Of a DNA stretch of 64,000 nucleotides, positions 44,892 to 53,361 are shown in pieces. The notes under the pieces were generated by a model. The model worked only from the letters and a program-made list of their open reading frames with translations. It did no database searches and was not told the DNA's origin. The position numbers were made by a program, and so were the translations under genes. This stretch comes from Oscillospiraceae bacterium. GTDB taxonomy: Bacteria > Bacillota > Clostridia > Oscillospirales > Acutalibacteraceae. The stretch is from NCBI GenBank assembly GCA_029012445.1, contig JAQXMC010000033.1, positions 124,001 to 188,000 on the forward strand. Reading direction: 5' to 3'. The first letter of the stretch is position 1; each line of letters opens with the position of its first letter.

Positions 44892-45071
44892 CTAAATGTT
44901 GAGTCGATAGCCGAGTTCACCTAAATATCTCTGCAAAAACTCCTTGTTTTTGCCTTTCACGAGCCAGTAGGGATCAATACGCCCGGTTTTGATTATCTCC
45001 TCAACGGCCTTTTTGTTGAGGTTGACCCAGGCTCGGTATTCCTGATCGGGCATTTGAATGATATTTCCCAT
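44892..45071 (-). CDS. 59-residue conserved-looking small protein
   Basis: A short gene with a clear AAAGGA ribosome site six bases before the ATG at 45071, 12 bases after the uracil-DNA glycosylase stop. The protein is soluble and charged, with two helices and a basic middle (NKKAVEEIIKTGRIDPYWL). I do not recognise a family. Because it is tightly packed between udg and the CNNM gene with its own ribosome site, it is very probably real. A role with the glycosylase is possible from position only. Confidence 0.7.
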   Translation of the reverse strand: MGNIIQMPDQEYRAWVNLNKKAVEEIIKTGRIDPYWLVKGKNKEFLQRYLGELGYRLNI

Positions 45072-45083
45072 AGCGACATTCCT

Positions 45084-45656
45084 TTAATATGTGTATTCAC
45101 AAACCTCGCCGATCTTCTTCTGCAGGGCTAAAAAATCCTCAAGAGCGGCGCCCTTGTTGTTCGGATTTCTCAGAAGCGCAGCCGGGTGAAATGTACCCAT
45201 CATCAGCGTTCCGTTTTTATCAATAAATTCGCCGTGCTGCTTTGTGACGCGAAAATCCGGATCTATGAGCCTTTGCGCAGATATTCTGCCGAGGCAGACA
45301 ATTATTTTCGGGCGCATAAGTCTCACCTGCTCCCGCAGCCAGTATATGCAGGTGTCCTGTTCCTCGGGCTTAGGATCGCGGTTCTTCGGCGGCCTGCATT
45401 TGACCATATTGGCAATATAGATGTTTTTTTCACGGTCAAGGCCGATATGCTCAAGATACATATCAAGCAGCTTTCCGCTCCGGCCGACAAAGGGCTTGCC
45501 CTGAAGATCCTCCTGTTCGCCGGGGCCTTCGCCGATAAACATAACCTCGGCGTTTTCATTTCCATAGCCGAAAACAAGATTTGTTCTCGTTTGCGAAAGC
45601 TGACATTTATCACAGGTTCTGCAGTCTCGCTCAAGCTCTTTCCATGAATTATACAT
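45084..45656 (-). CDS. Uracil-DNA glycosylase, family 4 (Fe-S type)
   Basis: A 190-residue enzyme that removes uracil from DNA in base excision repair. Family 4 features are visible: cysteines of the [4Fe-4S] cluster in RTCDKCQL, KCRPPKNRDP and the later DTCIYWL; motif A GEGPGEQEDLQGKPFVGRSG; motif B HPAALLRNP near the C-terminus. Translation starts at 45656 after GGGGTG. It leads an operon with a 59-residue protein and probably the CNNM gene. Confidence 0.94.
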   Translation of the reverse strand: MYNSWKELERDCRTCDKCQLSQTRTNLVFGYGNENAEVMFIGEGPGEQEDLQGKPFVGRSGKLLDMYLEHIGLDREKNIYIANMVKCRPPKNRDPKPEEQDTCIYWLREQVRLMRPKIIVCLGRISAQRLIDPDFRVTKQHGEFIDKNGTLMMGTFHPAALLRNPNNKGAALEDFLALQKKIGEVCEYTY

Positions 45657-45810
45657 ATATACACCCCATAAGTCAAATGTTATTTTATGAAAATATAATT
45701 ATAAATTATTGTTTTTCGGCTAAAAGTTCACATATTATGTCGAATAAAGAATTTTGATGCTCCGGCAGCCGACCGTTTAGAACAGTATATCATATTTTTC
45801 CTGACATTTG

Positions 45811-45839
45811 TTGAAATTTAATAAAAAATGTTGTAATAT
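45811..45839 (+). promoter_or_regulatory. Promoter of pduL
   Basis: TTGAAA (45811-45816), 17-base spacer, TAATAT (45834-45839). The transcript would have a leader of about 120 bases with a GC-rich part (45860-45905), which may fold. Confidence 0.6.
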
Positions 45840-45964
45840 ATTGTTTAGCAGCGGCGCTTCTCCGATCGCACCCCGCCGTTCGTCGGCTTTGACCGGGGCG
45901 ACCGTCAAAAAGCTGTATCCGCCGCAGCAACAGACTTTAACACAAAATATTCGGAGGAATAACA

Positions 45965-46537
45965 ATGGCTAAAACGGTTTTAGTTGAAACATCGGCCCGT
46001 CATGTTCATGTTTCAAAAGAGGATCTTGCGGTCCTTTTCGGCGAAGGCTATGAGCTGACCAAGAAAAAAGATCTCTCGCAGCCCGGTCAGTTCGCCTGTG
46101 AAGAGAGAGTTCAGGTCATCGGTCCCAAGAGCAGCTTCCCCGCTGTTTCTATTTTAGGTCCCGTTCGCCCGGAAACTCAGGTTGAGCTTTCCGCAACGGA
46201 CGCCCGCTCTATCGGCGTCAAGGCCCCCATTCGTGAATCGGGCGACCTTGAGGGCAGCGGCTCATGCAGGATAGTCGGTCCCTGCGGCGAGATTGAGCTT
46301 GAAAAAGGCGTTATAATCGCAAAGAGACATATTCACATGACGACCAAGGACGCAGAGGAATACGGTCTCAAGGATAAGCAGATCGTGTCGGTCAAGCTCG
46401 ACACGCCGGACAGAAGTCTCATCTTCGGCGATGTTGTTGTTCGCGTCAGTGACAAATATGCCCTGGCAATGCACATTGACACAGACGAGGCTAACGCAGC
46501 CTGCGCCGTTCCCGGTATGATGGGAGAAATCATCTGA
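45965..46537 (+). CDS. pduL: PduL-type phosphate acyltransferase
   Basis: A 190-residue zinc enzyme that converts acetyl-CoA (or propanoyl-CoA) and phosphate to the acyl phosphate. The two PduL half-barrels carry the metal histidines, seen as SARHVHVS near the N-terminus and AKRHIHMT in the second half. It lacks the N-terminal peptide that targets microcompartment versions, so it is probably the housekeeping phosphotransacetylase that feeds the acetate kinase at 1958-3160. GGAGG lies eight bases before the ATG. It is alone between its promoter and a terminator. Confidence 0.94.
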   Translation: MAKTVLVETSARHVHVSKEDLAVLFGEGYELTKKKDLSQPGQFACEERVQVIGPKSSFPAVSILGPVRPETQVELSATDARSIGVKAPIRESGDLEGSGSCRIVGPCGEIELEKGVIIAKRHIHMTTKDAEEYGLKDKQIVSVKLDTPDRSLIFGDVVVRVSDKYALAMHIDTDEANAACAVPGMMGEII

Positions 46538-46567
46538 AATACATAAAATTCAAAAGCAGGACATAAA

Positions 46568-46620
46568 GCCGCGCCCGATGTTTATATATATTAATAGAAT
46601 ATATAGGCTGAGGGCGCGCC
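46568..46620 (+). terminator. Terminator after pduL
   Basis: CGCGCCC (46570-46576) pairs with GGGCGCG (46612-46618), an inner AT-rich stem lies between, and GTTTTATT follows. Confidence 0.65.
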
Positions 46621-46686
46621 GTTTTATTCTGCTCTCCTTAATTGCAAATACGCTGATGAGAATATGAGAAACGGAGTTAAAAAGAA

Positions 46687-47451
46687 GTGAAAAATAAAAT
46701 AAAACAGCATTTTCGCTCACAGTTTGAGCGATTTAAAAATGAGATCAGGCTGCCCGAATATATCTTCTGGTGGATATGCCGTCTGCTGATGCTCGGAGCC
46801 TGCGTTTACGCACACAAAAACCTGCCGATCCATCTTTTTTGGGCGGTTGCCGGAAACACCCTTGCAACATTTGCTATATCGTTCTTTTCGGGGCTGTTCC
46901 CACAGTCTCTCTATTTCGGCAGACTGCCGTTCAGAGCGCAGACCTATATTGATGTGTTCGTTATAATAGGCTCATTTCTCGGTCAGTGCGTTCACATAGG
47001 AAGATATATCAGCTTCAACGACAAGTGGCAGCATTTTATAGCCGGAATTCTTGCGGTATTTCTCGGCTGCTCGCTTATGAAAGCAATCGCACCCGACAAG
47101 GAGTTAGATAAAAAACAGGAGCTTTGCGGCGGAGTCGGCTTTTCATTCTTTCTGATGCTCGTGTGGGAGATATTTGAGTTTTTTGCCGACTACTTCATAA
47201 AAGGCTCAACAAACCAGGACTATAGCCCGGGATCAATAAATTATAACGAGCTGTTCTTTAAGATATTCGGATTAGGAGCTCAGAATACAGGTCAATATGC
47301 GCTGTATGACACCTTCTTTGATATTCTCGCAGCAACGGTGGGAACTGTCATCGCAGCAGTGTTTTTTGCCGTTTATAAAAAGGTAGTGAGCAGAAAAGAT
47401 GAGAAATATTCCGCGCCGAAAGAGGCTGAAATGGTATCAGATGCGAATTAA
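46687..47451 (+). CDS. YjdF/DUF2238-like membrane protein
   Basis: A 254-residue protein with about six membrane helices. The pattern FNDKWQHFIAG, WEIFEFFAD and YDTFFDILAATVG resembles the DUF2238/YjdF group (D-x-x-x-H, W-E-I-x-E, D-x-x-D-x-x). Function of this group is not known. I start at the GTG at 46687, which gives a short cationic N-terminus before the first helix. The end overlaps the next gene, so the two form a unit. Confidence 0.65.
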   Translation: MKNKIKQHFRSQFERFKNEIRLPEYIFWWICRLLMLGACVYAHKNLPIHLFWAVAGNTLATFAISFFSGLFPQSLYFGRLPFRAQTYIDVFVIIGSFLGQCVHIGRYISFNDKWQHFIAGILAVFLGCSLMKAIAPDKELDKKQELCGGVGFSFFLMLVWEIFEFFADYFIKGSTNQDYSPGSINYNELFFKIFGLGAQNTGQYALYDTFFDILAATVGTVIAAVFFAVYKKVVSRKDEKYSAPKEAEMVSDAN

Positions 47452-48109
47452 GCCCGACGCTTACGGCAGGTTGAAATTCCTTTTCGCATTGGCGCTGATC
47501 GCTGTAATAATTATCACGGCGGCCGTATTTATAATGAAAAAAAGCAATGTCCTGCCCGTCAAAAACTATTCAAACGCCGACTTCGGAATCGAGACCTTCA
47601 TCAGTCCGAATGACGCCGACGCTGACGGAATCGATGATCAGACCGACATTCTGCAAAGCGCCAGGGCATACATTGAAACAAAGCCGAAATACAAAAGCGT
47701 TTATTACGCGACAGGCTATCCCGACGACGGCTACGGCGTTTGCACTGATGTTGTTGCTTTAGCTCTGAAGGGAGCCGGCTATGACCTTATGACTTTAGTC
47801 AACCGGCACATCAAAGCCAACCCTGAAAAATATAATATTGAAGCCGTCGACATAAACATTGACTTTCGCAGAGTCAGAAATCTTCGTGTCTTTTTCGATG
47901 ACACCGCAGAAAGTCTCACAACGGACATAAATCAGATCGAGCAGTGGCAAGGCGGAGATATCGTTATTTTTCCGGGGCATATCGGTATCGTTTCCGATAA
48001 AAGAAACAAAAACGGGGTTGCTTATCTTATCCACAACGGCGGTCAGCCGAATTATGAAGAGGACGCTCTCGGACATTTTGAGGTTCTGGCCCATTACAGG
48101 ATAAAATAA
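47441..48109 (+). CDS. DUF1287 domain protein, membrane-anchored
   Basis: From the ATG at 47441, which overlaps the upstream stop by 11 bases, the protein has 222 residues: one N-terminal membrane helix (about 12-32) and an extracellular DUF1287 domain with YYATGYPDDGYGVCTDVVA, NIDFRRVRNL, WQGGDIVIFPGHIGIVSDKR and IHNGGQ. The conserved Cys, His and Asp/Asn suggest an NlpC/P60-like papain fold, so a peptidase or amidase on the cell wall is a fair guess. An ATG at 47399 is an alternative start. The terminator at 48154 is shared with the convergent gene. Confidence 0.8.
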   Translation: MRIKPDAYGRLKFLFALALIAVIIITAAVFIMKKSNVLPVKNYSNADFGIETFISPNDADADGIDDQTDILQSARAYIETKPKYKSVYYATGYPDDGYGVCTDVVALALKGAGYDLMTLVNRHIKANPEKYNIEAVDINIDFRRVRNLRVFFDDTAESLTTDINQIEQWQGGDIVIFPGHIGIVSDKRNKNGVAYLIHNGGQPNYEEDALGHFEVLAHYRIK

Positions 48110-48153
48110 AATTACCGTTTTTTCCGAAAAATTTGAAAATACATAAAAACTCA

Positions 48154-48178
48154 GGGGCTGCCGGTATTCGGCAGCCCC
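48154..48178. terminator. Terminator between convergent genes
   Basis: A 10-bp perfect stem GGGGCTGCCG/CGGCAGCCCC with loop GTATT, placed between the DUF1287 gene and hydrolase 3. Confidence 0.85.
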
Positions 48179-48187
48179 AAATCTTTG

Positions 48188-49797
48188 TTATTTAGCTGTT
48201 AGCTTTGATTTCACAAGCGCCACAAGCGTCTTTAACCATTTGATAACGGCCTCAAAATAAGTGCATATATTGTGCTTCTTTATTCCCGGTCCGTCCCAAT
48301 TCGTGGTGTTGCAATTCTCAGTCGTCATTTTATAAATATCGTCGTCGCTGTCGCTGTAAACCATGAACTGCGGATATTTCTCGCTGCTGTCTATCGTCAG
48401 GCCTTCCTTTGTGGTGCATATCTTATAAATAAGGCTGTCGTTGCAGTCCGCCCAGTTTTCATGAGTCATTCCCTTTATGATCCATGTCGAATCTGGGAAG
48501 AGACAGGTTGATGCGTCCACCTGTTTATCGGGAGAAATATATTTGCCGTATCCGGCCGCTGTTCTTTCTGCGATGTATTCATCGCTGAGGGTGTCATAAA
48601 CATTTGAGCAGGTTGCACCGAATGAGGCAAGGTGAAGCGAAACAAGCGAATCGCCGAGCATATCTCTGCTTTCAATATAGCAGGGAAGCTGATAGCCGTA
48701 TTTCGCAAGTATTCCGACATTCACTCCAACGGCCTTTGCGCCTAAAAGGACTTCGGGGATACGCTGTCTGACAAGTCTGTCGTAATTGTCAAGCTTCTCG
48801 ATAAGTCCGGCGTACTTAACGGCATTTTCGGGAACTGCCCCGTTGAACATAATATCCTTCGCCGTCTGATACTGATCCTTTGTGATATTGGTCCAATAGC
48901 CGGGCCATGTGCCGAACGACGCCATGCAGAGTCTCGGAGTGAGCTCCTTATAAAGCTTTTTATAAAGCCAGTTTATCGTCTTTTCGCTGAGCTTGCAGAC
49001 ATCTCTTTCGTTGAGAAGGTCGATCGAGGCAATTATAAAGTCATTGAGATATTCGCCCGGATTATCAACAAACGGAAGATTATCATCAATCGCCGATCTT
49101 TCAATGGCTTCGGTGTCAACATGGATATTGCCGCTGAAAATATCGCTCAGATTCTCGCAGCCGTTGCCGACCGTGCAGTCAAAGGCGATGTTTCTGATGT
49201 TGTCATAGCCGTATTTCGCAAGGTACGCAAGCACAAATCCGCCGCCCAGGCACTTGCCGACGATTGAGACTTTTTCAGCTCCGGTCGCCGCAAGGATATG
49301 CTCTATGTATTCGTTGAGGCTGTCGGCAACCTCAAGCGGATCAAGACGCCAGTCATACCAGAAAGTATATGAAAACAAGCCGGAGTTGCCGTCGCTGTAG
49401 GTTTTATCCATGTCCATGTTGGCGCGGTTTGTCTCGTAACTTGCGTTCGCGATGCCCGAATCGTTAGCAATGTTGCCGTTTTCGTCGAGAGAAGCTCTTG
49501 AAAATTTATCGGCAACCTCTTTTTCAAAAGCGTCATAGTATTCATCCCACTTGCCGAACAGGCGGCATTGACCAGATATGGAAAAACGACTCTCTTGACG
49601 GACGCTTGCATTTCTTCATCGCTGATATTAAGCGGATAAGCGCAGTTTCCTTCGGCATCATAGATCGGATTGCCGTTGCCCCTCAAATAAACTATCGGGT
49701 TCTTGTCCTTAGGATCAACGGCAAAAGCCGAGAACGAAGGAACAAGCACGGACACAGCCATAATACATGCAAGGAAAACGGAAATTAGTTTTTTCAC
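48188..49797 (-). pseudogene. Secreted cysteine-elbow hydrolase, paralog 3, with one frameshift
   Basis: The first part (49797 to about 49566) encodes a signal peptide (MKKLISVFLACIMAV) and the start of the paralog family (NPIVYLRGNGN). The remainder continues in another frame down to 48188. At 49558-49566 the minus strand reads GCCGCCTGTTCGGC; adding one C gives GCC GCC CTG TTC GGC AAG TGG, restoring the FGKW-D-x-Y-Y segment found in paralog 1. The rest is intact: FWYDWRLDPLEVA, a textbook elbow VGKCLGGGFVLAY, SFGATCSNVYDTLSDEYIA, DASTCLFPDSTWIIKG and the tail YFEAVIKWLKTLVALVKSKL. Recent loss, phase variation or a sequencing error are all possible. The hydrolase-like call is as for the other paralogs. 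Confidence 0.75.
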
Positions 49798-49975
49798 AAG
49801 AAATCCTCCTCCAAACGGATTTAATTTTTTCTTATAAATTCATAATATCAGCATATTTTAAAATTAAGAGAACAAAAGTATGAATAAGCTGTTAATATAG
49901 TTCACATATTTTTAAACGCTTTCTTGCTTAGTTCACAAAATTCAAATATTGTTGCCTAATTTCGAGTAACACGAA

Positions 49976-51088
49976 TCATCTTTGATTTTTTTCCGAAAAG
50001 TCATCATATTTATCATTGTCAAACAGCCCGTCATAACCGTCAGTCATGCTTTCATCATCCGTCATATCCGAATGATATTCGTCAATTTTCATGTTATTTC
50101 TGCGTTCGAATATCACCTTGACGATTATCACAGAAAGGACCGTAAAAACAACCGCTCCTGCCGAGATGAGAATGACTCTCAACGCCTGCCCGTTTATCTT
50201 AACGGGCGCTTTTTTATTATCATTGTCAGAGGTGACTCCTTCCGTTGCCTGAGTATGAACGGTTGTCTGCGGCTGCGTCGTTTCAGTGCTTTCCGAAGAC
50301 TCGACGGAAACCGGAATATACTCAACGGTGTGCATAATATCATAAACGCTGTCATTCAGCGCACTGCACACAGCGTCCGTATAGTCATAGCCTTCTTCAT
50401 CTTCCTCAACATCACTCCCCATTTCGTCGAGGCGGTCTCTCAAAGCCCGCAAAGCTTCTTCGTCAAGCACGGCTTCGGCAGCGTCGTTTCCGACCATGAG
50501 ATGATAATAATAGCTGTCGCCGCAGACCGAGAGAGCTATCAGCAAATGACCTTCGTCGCTGAAAAATTCAAGGTACTTATCATAGGCGACAGATTCAAGC
50601 TCATCATTGTCATATTCTTCGTCGGTTATATAAAGGCAAGGCTCAACGCCAGTTTTGTCGCAAAAGCTCAGAAAGGCCTTGCTAAGCTTATCGGGATCTC
50701 TTATTACCAGAATATCCGCGTCATTATACATATACATTCCGGTGATATTGCAAAGCTCTGTTTCAAGCTTCTCTTTTTCTGAAACTATCTCCTCATAGTC
50801 TTCATAATAATCTTCATCATAAACCGATTCGACGCCGCTGTCATAATTATCATAATCGTCATCAATCGAAATCCAGGGAGATACGATTGAAAAAATTACC
50901 AAAAAAGTAATTATAAATGCTAACACAGGCACTAATATGTTCAGGAATCTGCTCCCTCCCGATGGGCCTCTGCCGCCGTTGCTGCCAAGGTTATAATTGT
51001 TGAAATGGCCGCCGCTGAAATTTCCTCCCGAGTTGAAGCCGCCCCCTGAGCTGAAGCCTCCGCCTCCGCCGCCTCCGCTTGTCGGCAT
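49976..51088 (-). CDS. Gly-rich N-terminus, membrane-anchored TPM-like protein
   Basis: A 370-residue protein. Residues 1-45 are Gly/Ser/Asn rich (SGGGGGGGFSSGGGF), then a membrane helix (about 47-70), an acidic stretch with many Asp/Tyr (about 75-100), a globular extracellular domain (about 110-250) resembling TPM/Psb32 domains (ILVIRDPDKLSKAFLSFCD, HLLIALSVCGDSYYYHLMVG), a Thr/Gln linker and a second membrane helix (about 305-327), and an acidic cytoplasmic tail. TPM domain proteins are linked to protein quality control at membranes. The Gly-rich part on the cytosolic side is unusual. Confidence 0.6.
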   Translation of the reverse strand: MPTSGGGGGGGFSSGGGFNSGGNFSGGHFNNYNLGSNGGRGPSGGSRFLNILVPVLAFIITFLVIFSIVSPWISIDDDYDNYDSGVESVYDEDYYEDYEEIVSEKEKLETELCNITGMYMYNDADILVIRDPDKLSKAFLSFCDKTGVEPCLYITDEEYDNDELESVAYDKYLEFFSDEGHLLIALSVCGDSYYYHLMVGNDAAEAVLDEEALRALRDRLDEMGSDVEEDEEGYDYTDAVCSALNDSVYDIMHTVEYIPVSVESSESTETTQPQTTVHTQATEGVTSDNDNKKAPVKINGQALRVILISAGAVVFTVLSVIIVKVIFERRNNMKIDEYHSDMTDDESMTDGYDGLFDNDKYDDFSEKNQR

Positions 51089-51364
51089 AAAAGCACCTCC
51101 GTTTCAAGTTTTGTTTAATTTATTTTAATTTTATCATAAATTATCAAAAATATCAACAGCCGTTTTTCTGTCGGCGTTTCCCCGGCATACCTTAAAATTT
51201 TTAAAAGTTCCTTTTCGGTTTGATTATTTCTTTCTCTTGTGATATACTTAAAAAAAATAATGCGGCAAGCGGGCGAAACGAGTAACTTTATATATTATAA
51301 TTGTATGCGAAAACGGCTTCGTTCAGACAGGCAATAAAAATCAATACATAATCGGAGAATTGAT

Positions 51365-52153
51365 ATGGGACGGATAAAACTGAAAAAACTTGTCAACACG
51401 AGAGATCTCGGCGGTTACAAAACACTTGACGGAAGAAAAATAAAAGAAAAAAGGCTGATCAGAAGCGAAACGCTTTTCGACGCAACACCGGAGGATAAAG
51501 CCGTTCTGACCGGAGAATACGGACTTCGGACAGTCGTTGATTTCAGAACCGATATAGAAAGAGAACAAAAACCGGATCCCGTGATTGACGGAGTTGAAAA
51601 TATATTTGACCCTATACTTGAGGCCGAAACGCTCGGCATCACAAGGGAAAGCGTCAATATGCGCAATATGCCCAAGCTTTTCGACGGAATTACTCTCGAG
51701 CCAATGGAATATATGCGCAAAATGTATACCGACATCGTTCTTGACAAGCACGCTCAGAACGGCTATGCGGTCTTTTTCGATGTTCTCCTAAGGCAGGAAA
51801 GCGGCAGTGTGCTCTGGCACTGCTCGGCCGGAAAGGACAGAGTCGGAGTCGGCACCGCCCTTCTGATGACAGTGCTCGGCGTTGACAGAGAAACAATCAT
51901 AAACGACTATCTTCTCACAGGGCATTATTACAGAGCGACCAATCTGCGGCTCAAGCTTCTGATTGACCTGTTTGTTAAAAATAAACGGACAAAAACATAT
52001 CTAAAATATCTGTTAGATGTTAAAAGAGAATATATCGAGGCCGCATTCGACGCAATAGAGAGCGGTTATGGCACGGTCGAGCATTATCTTGAAGCCACCA
52101 TGGGCCTTGACGCAGAAAAGCGCGAAGCGCTCAGAAGAAACTATCTTGAATAA
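51365..52153 (+). CDS. Tyrosine/phosphoinositide-type protein phosphatase
   Basis: A 262-residue soluble phosphatase of the Y_phosphatase3 group: NTRDLGGY (11-18), SETLFDAT, TVVDFRTDIE, and the P-loop HCSAGKDRVG (152-161) with nucleophile Cys153 and Arg159. The K-D in the loop is as in bacterial LipA-like enzymes that act on phosphotyrosine or phosphoinositides. A GGAG lies seven bases before the ATG. The LysR regulator follows after 17 bases, probably in one operon. Confidence 0.88.
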   Translation: MGRIKLKKLVNTRDLGGYKTLDGRKIKEKRLIRSETLFDATPEDKAVLTGEYGLRTVVDFRTDIEREQKPDPVIDGVENIFDPILEAETLGITRESVNMRNMPKLFDGITLEPMEYMRKMYTDIVLDKHAQNGYAVFFDVLLRQESGSVLWHCSAGKDRVGVGTALLMTVLGVDRETIINDYLLTGHYYRATNLRLKLLIDLFVKNKRTKTYLKYLLDVKREYIEAAFDAIESGYGTVEHYLEATMGLDAEKREALRRNYLE

Positions 52154-52170
52154 AACACGCAGGTGATGAC

Positions 52171-53055
52171 ATGGATATCAAAAAGCTGGAAGTCTTTATA
52201 AACGCGGTCGATCTCGGCAGTCTGACAAAGGTCGCCGAGATAATGGGATACACCCAGTCGGGCATAACTCACATGATAAGCGGACTCGAAAAAGAGCTTG
52301 GCTTTCCCCTGCTGATAAGAAGCCACAGCGGGGTTTTCCCCACTTCGGAGGGGAAAAGGCTCATTCCGATAATCCGGACGCTGCTCATTCACAGCGAACA
52401 GTTTGATAAGGAAGTCTCAATGATCAGGCGAAACAAAAACGACAGCATAAAGGTGTGCGCATACACGAGCATCATTATGCACTGGCTGCCGCATATCATA
52501 ACGAGGTTTCACGAAAAGCTGCCCGATGTTTCCGTTGAAATAAGCTCAAGCAGCATCGACGGCGTTTATTCCATGGTCGGCAACGGCGAGGTTGATCTCG
52601 CTCTGGCCAGCCGCCAGGATTATTTCGGCCTTGATTTCATTCATCTTCACGACGATCCACTGCTCGCCATTCTCCCCAACAACGATGAGTACGCCCGGCT
52701 TGACAGCTATCCGATGAAAGAGTTTGACGGAAAGGATTTCATCATGCCGTATTACGGCTTTGATAAGGATATCGGCAGATTCTTTGAAAGAGAAAATGTT
52801 CACCCGAATATTGAGCCGACAGTTGTTGATGATCCGACGGTCATATATATGGTCGAACACGGAATGGGCATAAGTATTCTTTCCGAGCTGGTCATGCACG
52901 GCAACAAAAACGATGTTATATCGCTGCCGATAACCCCTGCGGCCCACAGAGAGCTTGTTATATGCCTTAAATCACTGAAAGCGGCTTCGGAAAACACAAA
53001 AATATTCATTGAATGCGCTCAGCAGATCGTTAAAGAGCTATATCACGAGCAATAA
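52171..53055 (+). CDS. LysR family transcriptional regulator
   Basis: A 294-residue LTTR: N-terminal winged HTH (LEVFINAVDLGSLTKVAEIMG then TQSGITHMISGLEKELG) and a two-lobe periplasmic-binding-like effector domain (about 90-294; SIKVCAYTSIIMHWLPHII, GNGEVDLALASR). The family usually controls adjacent genes in response to a small molecule. The next genes downstream, the liv importer, have their own promoter with a palindrome in its spacer and could be a target, but their orientation is the same, not divergent as is classical. Confidence 0.9.
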   Translation: MDIKKLEVFINAVDLGSLTKVAEIMGYTQSGITHMISGLEKELGFPLLIRSHSGVFPTSEGKRLIPIIRTLLIHSEQFDKEVSMIRRNKNDSIKVCAYTSIIMHWLPHIITRFHEKLPDVSVEISSSSIDGVYSMVGNGEVDLALASRQDYFGLDFIHLHDDPLLAILPNNDEYARLDSYPMKEFDGKDFIMPYYGFDKDIGRFFERENVHPNIEPTVVDDPTVIYMVEHGMGISILSELVMHGNKNDVISLPITPAAHRELVICLKSLKAASENTKIFIECAQQIVKELYHEQ

Positions 53056-53171
53056 ATCCGATAAGAATGCTATTCCATGCAAAGAAGTGCAGGACTCCAT
53101 GAAGATTTGTCATACTTCTGGTTTAAACTGAAAAAGCGGCAAGGCATATCAAAATCATATTGAATTTTTCT

Positions 53172-53194
53172 AATCGCGTCGAAACGGCGCGATT
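53172..53194 (+). terminator. Terminator after the LysR gene
   Basis: A 7-bp stem AATCGCG/CGCGATT followed by a T-run, about 115 bases after the stop. Confidence 0.75.
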
Positions 53195-53268
53195 TTTTGT
53201 TTGTTTTGACTAATATCGACTCAAATAATTGTGCGTTTTGTGCAAAGGGCTGAAATCTAAAAAAACTG

Positions 53269-53297
53269 TTGACAATTACAATATGTAATGTTATAAT
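53269..53297 (+). promoter_or_regulatory. Promoter of the liv operon with spacer palindrome
   Basis: TTGACA (53269-53274), 17-base spacer, TATAAT (53292-53297). The spacer contains ATTACA-ATA-TGTAAT (53275-53289), an inverted repeat placed to block RNA polymerase if bound. Confidence 0.8.
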
Positions 53298-53361
53298 CGC
53301 TTCAACATAAAGAGGGCGTTAACCCTATTTAATGTAATCAAAAAGAAAGGTCTTGATTTTT

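Noticed and set aside
53269..53352. Riboswitch or T-box leader before livJ
   Set aside because: Only about 50 bases separate promoter and start codon, too short for a T-box or known amino acid riboswitch.
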